From assembly GCF_016863295.1 (NCBI RefSeq), contig NZ_BOOP01000007.1, forward strand, positions 1-64,000: 64,000 nucleotides of DNA, written 5' to 3'. Of this stretch, positions 61,401-64,000 are shown piece by piece; positions within the stretch are counted from its first letter, which is position 1; every line of letters begins with the position of its first letter. The DNA comes from Planotetraspora phitsanulokensis (GTDB taxonomy: Bacteria; Actinomycetota; Actinomycetes; Streptosporangiales; Streptosporangiaceae). The position numbers were made by a program, and so were the translations under genes. The notes under the pieces were generated by a model that did not search any database, was not told where the DNA came from, and was given only the letters and a program-made list of their open reading frames with translations.

Positions 61401-63079
61401 CGGCGGCCAAGCGCCTGTCGACGCGGAACACGCTCGTCCGCAACCCGTCCACCATCGAGGCCCTCGGACGGGTCGACGTGCTGTGCTTCGACAAGACGGG
61501 CACGCTGACCGAGGGCCACATCAGCCTGCGCCGCGTGTCCGACGGCCGGGTCGAGGGCGGCGCGGGCTCGATGACGCCGCAGTTGCGCCGGGTCGTCGCG
61601 GCGGCTCTGCGCGCCGGACCGAAGTTCGAGGGCGGCCGGCTGCTCGCGCACCCCACCGACCGGGCCGTGGTCGAGGGGGCGCAGGGTCTCGGCGTCGGCC
61701 CCATCGAGGGGCTGGAGAAGTGGGAGCGGGTCGACGAGATGCCGTTCGAGCCGGCGAGGGGCTTCCACGCGGTGCTGGGCCTGGCCGAGTCGGGGCATCT
61801 GCTCAGCGTCAAGGGCGCCCCCGAGGTGGTGCTGACCCGGTGCGCGACCCTGCTCCGCGACGGCGAGGAGGCCGAGCTCGACGAGGACGCCCGGCTCGAG
61901 CTGGAGACCGAGGTGGAACGGCTCGCCCTGCAGGGCTACCGGGTCCTCGCCGTGGCGGAGCGGCCCGCTTCCAGCCGCGCGGACCTGGACGAGTCGCGGG
62001 TGGACCGGCTGTGCTTCCTCGGATTCCTCGGCATGGCCGATCCCGTGCGCCCGACCGCCGCGCGAAGCGTGCAGGGCCTGATGAAGGCGGGCGTCCGGGT
62101 GATCATGCTGACCGGCGACCACCCGAGTACGGCCGAGGCCATCGCGGCCGAGATCGACGCCGTCAACGGCCTGCGGGTCATGACGGGCCCCTCGCTCGAC
62201 GTGCTCGACGACGAGGAGCTGGTCAAGATCCTTCCTGAGGTGTCGGTGTTCGCGCGGACCACGCCCGCCCACAAGGCCCGCATCGTCGCGGCCCTGCGGC
62301 AGTCGGGCAACGTCGTCGCCGTCACCGGGGACGGCGCCAACGACGTGCCCGCGATCCGCCTCGCCGACGTGGGCGTCGCCCTCGGCTCCCGGGCCACGGC
62401 GGCGGCCCGGGCCGCCGCCGACATCGTCGTGACCGACGACCGCATCGAGACGATCATCGACGCGATCGTCGAGGGCAGGGCCATGTGGGGCTCGGTCCGC
62501 GACGCGCTGGGCATCCTGCTCGGCGGGAACATCGGCGAGATCATCTTCACCGTGGGATCGAGCCTGCTGACCGGCCGCAGCGCTCTGAACGCCCGGCAGC
62601 TCCTGCTGGTCAACCTGCTCACGGACATGTTGCCCGCCATGGCGGTCGCCGTACGGCCGCCGAGCGCCGCCAGCCCGGAGAAGGTCCTGGCGGAAGGGCC
62701 GGAGAGCTCCCTCGGCACGGCGCTGACCAGGGACATCAACGTGCGCGCCGTGACGACCGCCTCCGCCGCGGGGGCCGCGTGGCTGGCCGCCCGGATGACC
62801 GGCACCCGGAGCCGGGCGGACACGGTCGCGCTCGTGGCCCTGGTGTCGGCCCAGCTGCTCAGGACCCTCGGCGCCGGCGGCCGGGACCGCACGGTCACGA
62901 TCGCCGCGATCTCCTCGATGGCCGCGCTGATGGTCATCGTGTCGACTCCCGGCGTCAGCCAGTTCTTCGGATCACGCCCGATCGGCCCGTTCGGCTGGGG
63001 AATCGGGCTCGGATCGGCCGCGGCGGCGGGACTGATGGGCGGCACGGTCGAAAAGACGATCGAGAGGATGTATGGCTGA
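58412..63079 (+). CDS. Giant P-type ATPase (CtpI-like) with degenerate N-terminal half
   Basis: A 1555-residue membrane pump, about double a normal P-type ATPase. Residues 30-120 form a ferredoxin-like (HMA-type) domain lacking CxxC. An acidic linker follows. The region 220-660 aligns with the catalytic core but is degenerate: the phosphorylation site DKTGTLT reads DAETLT at Asp440, and the hinge GDGAND reads AGGSHRA at about 590-596. The active core follows: TGES 870-873, PEGL 984-987 in the fourth membrane helix, DKTGTLTEG with phosphorylated Asp1027, GDGANDVPA at 1306-1314, and terminal membrane helices. PEGL instead of CPC argues against heavy-metal specificity and for a Ca/Mg/alkali-type substrate. 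The size and order resemble mycobacterial CtpI. ATG 58412 has GGAG 7 bases upstream. Confidence 0.85.
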   Translation: MWPFGSLAADSLLALVPDQVLTLVPDPVLSLIPRARRTQVCAGGVRISLRVIGGPGTEKAISGLETRLCDAGMDRAEVNGALGCVFIACDPATVDMDKLLRIVEEFDVDDPDGDLGVDQAGEQETADRPSDPTAEPEIDPATRAAQVAEAVQAVLDDAARAESVLGHALEEGESVAGEDLAEAVSDEDLAEAAAVLDGEAADDWEMEEGPEDGADEGVWARDAREHHARAALSLAGSLLGTGVALAGRATRVWRLPPTVPTFLHLAEHTPRVRRELEQRLGSPGTEVLFAATRLVGQTLGQRPAGLFVDSLAAAGRYAEARAGLGAWARLEEAFATHDGAYAHVRAEKDPRPESLPRGPIERYCEIASPASLAAHGLTLAASRSRARALSVLITGTPKSARVGRDAFASAVGRALAKRGGVVLNRHALRRMDRVDTVILDAETLTTGSWTIDAVVPLTPRLDLDDLHDRLYSLIDLTDPEARRRHDGWKAEPYKGDEDLAQVAQWRAQGIRAVTVTKGRRAVALVGLAPELHPLAEVLAEAPSGTCEVFLAGGPSWLARRLHVAQVAGGDDLTGAVVDLQAEGRGVAVVAGGSHRALRQADLGVGLIRRSRQVPWEADVLGDLGCAHLMLACLPAARRASELGVRLAAASAVVGGALGILGMERTAVRRAQLVADGTSLASLVLGTWAGRRVANGETPVTADRTPWHAMSAQDVLARLNSSPSGLTEAEAALRRKTSARSTPAGPESLVKASVEELANPLTPVLAAGAGVSAAIGSVLDAVLIVSVMAVNALLGGAQRRDAGRVLSALSEATAVRVRLRRPDGAGDGGQTSNAADLVPGDVIELRAGDAVPADARLLKAVGLEIDESTLTGESQLVSKAVAPTTAPAVADRSSMVYEGSSVAAGSGLAVVVATGEETETGRTARLVHGGPPPSGVELRLRTLSSKIVPMAIGSGVVLMAGELLRGASLSQALAPAVSLAVAAVPEGLPFVATLAELAAAKRLSTRNTLVRNPSTIEALGRVDVLCFDKTGTLTEGHISLRRVSDGRVEGGAGSMTPQLRRVVAAALRAGPKFEGGRLLAHPTDRAVVEGAQGLGVGPIEGLEKWERVDEMPFEPARGFHAVLGLAESGHLLSVKGAPEVVLTRCATLLRDGEEAELDEDARLELETEVERLALQGYRVLAVAERPASSRADLDESRVDRLCFLGFLGMADPVRPTAARSVQGLMKAGVRVIMLTGDHPSTAEAIAAEIDAVNGLRVMTGPSLDVLDDEELVKILPEVSVFARTTPAHKARIVAALRQSGNVVAVTGDGANDVPAIRLADVGVALGSRATAAARAAADIVVTDDRIETIIDAIVEGRAMWGSVRDALGILLGGNIGEIIFTVGSSLLTGRSALNARQLLLVNLLTDMLPAMAVAVRPPSAASPEKVLAEGPESSLGTALTRDINVRAVTTASAAGAAWLAARMTGTRSRADTVALVALVSAQLLRTLGAGGRDRTVTIAAISSMAALMVIVSTPGVSQFFGSRPIGPFGWGIGLGSAAAAGLMGGTVEKTIERMYG

Positions 63080-63171
63080 CGACCATCGATCGTTCACCAT
63101 CGGTTAACCAAATATGTACCGATATGGTCAGTTTTATGCGACACTATGCCGTGGAATGCAAGTTTCCAGCC

Positions 63172-63309
63172 ATGAGGTATCTAGTGTCCGAGTTTCTTAG
63201 CGCGATGCTGGCCAGGGCTGTCCTGATGGTGCTGGAGGCGCTGCTCATGCGCCTGATCCAGTCGTTCGTGACGTCCGGCTTCCGTATCAGCTTCCCGCAG
63301 GCGGCCTGA
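63172..63309 (+). CDS. 45-residue hydrophobic small protein
   Basis: A short reading frame 92 bases after the ATPase, MRYLVSEFLSAMLARAVLM to the stop, giving one amphipathic/hydrophobic helix and a short tail ending in QAA. In-frame ATGs at 63136 and 63124 would add 12-16 residues but lack a ribosome site. GGAATGCAAG is the only purine-rich stretch upstream of 63172. The hairpin at 63345 ends the transcript. It might be a small subunit or regulator of the pump, by position only. Confidence 0.45.
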   Translation: MRYLVSEFLSAMLARAVLMVLEALLMRLIQSFVTSGFRISFPQAA

Positions 63310-63344
63310 GGCTTCACGCCCCGGCCCCGACCAGAGAGACCCGG

Positions 63345-63372
63345 CCGGGCCTGGATTTCCGTCCAGGCCCGG
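63345..63372. terminator. 11-bp hairpin terminator, bidirectional position
   Basis: A perfect 11-base stem (63345-63355 with 63362-63372) and a six-base loop TTTCCG lie between the small hydrophobic gene (plus) and csbD (minus), so it can serve both. Confidence 0.75.
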
Positions 63373-63445
63373 TTCACAGGCGATTCCACCGTCACTCACA
63401 AGTGCGCCCGCCGTCCCGGCCGCGGCCGAGTTCAGATCTTGAATT

Positions 63446-63640
63446 TCAGCTCTTGAACGCGCCCTTGACCTTGCCTGCGGCGTCCTTGATCTTCTCGCCG
63501 GCCTGCTTGGTCCGGCCCTTGCTCTTGTCGGCCCGGCCCTCGGCCTCGAGATCTTCGTGGCCGCTCGCCCGGCCCGCCATCTCCTTGGCCTTTCCCGCGA
63601 CCTCCTGAGCCTTGTTGCGGATCTTGTCCATGACACTCAT
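63446..63640 (-). CDS. CsbD-family general stress protein
   Basis: A 64-residue, highly charged protein. The repeat-like helical pattern MDKIRNKAQEVAGKAKEM, AGRASGHEDLEAEGRADKSKG and GEKIKDAAGKVKGAF matches CsbD, whose members are induced by general stress and carry no known enzyme activity. ATG 63640 follows GGGAGGG. An upstream extension to 63718 would add 26 residues and is unlikely. Divergent from the SPW-repeat gene across 180 bases. Confidence 0.9.
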   Translation of the reverse strand: MSVMDKIRNKAQEVAGKAKEMAGRASGHEDLEAEGRADKSKGRTKQAGEKIKDAAGKVKGAFKS

Positions 63641-63820
63641 CGGTCTTCCCTCCCGGTCATGCGGCTGCAGGACCCCCCTTCCCCTGCTCAGCAGCCCAAA
63701 CGCGCCGTGGCGGTCCACCTGAATCCCATGATTCCGTCACAATCTGGATCAAACGGATGAACGGGGCGTAAGATGGATATAAGTGTTTAAATCCACGCCT
63801 TCAGAAGGGTGGTGTAACAG

Positions 63821-64000
63821 ATGACGCATAGCACTGACATCGGGACGCATCCCGACATCGTGCAGATGCGTGCGCGGTATGAGGCCGCCGCGGCCAATCC
63901 CGTCGCTCAGGGAGCCGACGGCCTCGCGCTGCTAAGCGGCATGTACCTCGCGCTCTCGCCCTGGATCGTAGGGTTCAGCGACAGGGGTCCGCTCACCGTC
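63821..64000 (+). CDS. SPW-repeat membrane protein, 5' part (runs off the window)
   Basis: The first 60 codons are visible. The N-terminal 30 residues are soluble and Ala-rich. LLSGMYLALSPWIVGFSD carries the SPW motif that names the family, in which two SPW-containing pairs of membrane helices occur. Function unknown. It often accompanies stress genes. ATG 63821 is preceded by AGAAGGGTGG. An AT-rich stretch ending in TAAGTGTTTAAATCC just before is a promoter candidate. Confidence 0.8.
   Translation, partial: MTHSTDIGTHPDIVQMRARYEAAAANPVAQGADGLALLSGMYLALSPWIVGFSDRGPLTV

Overview
The window reads as chromosome of a high-GC, filamentous-type actinomycete. The evidence is a GC-rich sequence with frequent GTG and TTG starts, 4-base GTGA/ATGA gene overlaps, a ThyX thymidylate synthase, a wax ester synthase/DGAT, a eukaryote-type CDP-alcohol phosphatidyltransferase beside a mannose-1-phosphate guanylyltransferase fusion, a one-pass Ser/Thr kinase, and a very large CtpI-like P-type ATPase. 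The gene content would suit Streptosporangiales, but that placement is inference. I saw no rRNA, tRNA, CRISPR array, prophage or insertion sequence, so this looks like ordinary chromosome with a few unusual loci.

Layout. 1-5.5 kb (minus): GDP-mannose/phospholipid genes and a LuxR-type two-component system. A set of four 22-bp repeats lies in the divergent promoter region upstream. 5.6-13.3 kb: methyltransferase, acyl-CoA dehydrogenase, SRPBCC protein, crotonase-fold and amidotransferase-fold enzymes with altered catalytic residues, a flavohaemoglobin, a BNR-repeat/MoaD-like pair and thyX. 13.4-18.7 kb (minus): an ABC exporter, an amidohydrolase, and a fused anthranilate synthase trpEG preceded by a complete transcription attenuator (12-residue leader peptide with tandem Trp codons, pause hairpin, terminator). 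18.8-27.3 kb (plus): CocE-like hydrolase, a field of 53-bp-spaced repeats, a DUF3311/sodium-solute symporter pair, an ABC-2 exporter, NDH-2 and a transmembrane Ser/Thr kinase.

27.3-34.8 kb (mostly minus): wax ester synthase/DGAT, a Tat-exported PHP phosphoesterase with a beta-propeller-like tail, small membrane proteins, a phosphodiesterase, a 45-residue small coiled-coil gene, and Ppx/GppA. 34.9-48.6 kb: a zinc-ribbon membrane protein with an operator-like palindrome, a modular GH18 chitinase, an APC transporter, the RNA-binding protein Tex, an unrecognised membrane protein, alpha/beta hydrolase, metallo-beta-lactamase-fold hydrolase, EEP nuclease and a ROK kinase. 48.6-56.2 kb: an Lrp/AsnC regulator divergent from a complete five-gene dipeptide/oligopeptide ABC importer. 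The importer is followed by an M24-fold protein that has lost most metal ligands, so the locus looks like an amino-acid-responsive peptide uptake module.

56.5-64 kb is the most unusual part. It holds a protein with a Met/His cluster, one hydrophobic segment and about 350 residues of Arg/Thr/Ala-rich repeats. Next comes a 14-copy 9-bp minisatellite, and then a 1555-residue P-type ATPase whose N-terminal half looks like a degenerate second copy of its own catalytic core. A tiny hydrophobic protein, a CsbD stress protein and the start of an SPW-repeat membrane protein follow. This cluster is the best candidate here for an undescribed system, probably envelope or metal/ion stress; its function is inferred only from architecture.
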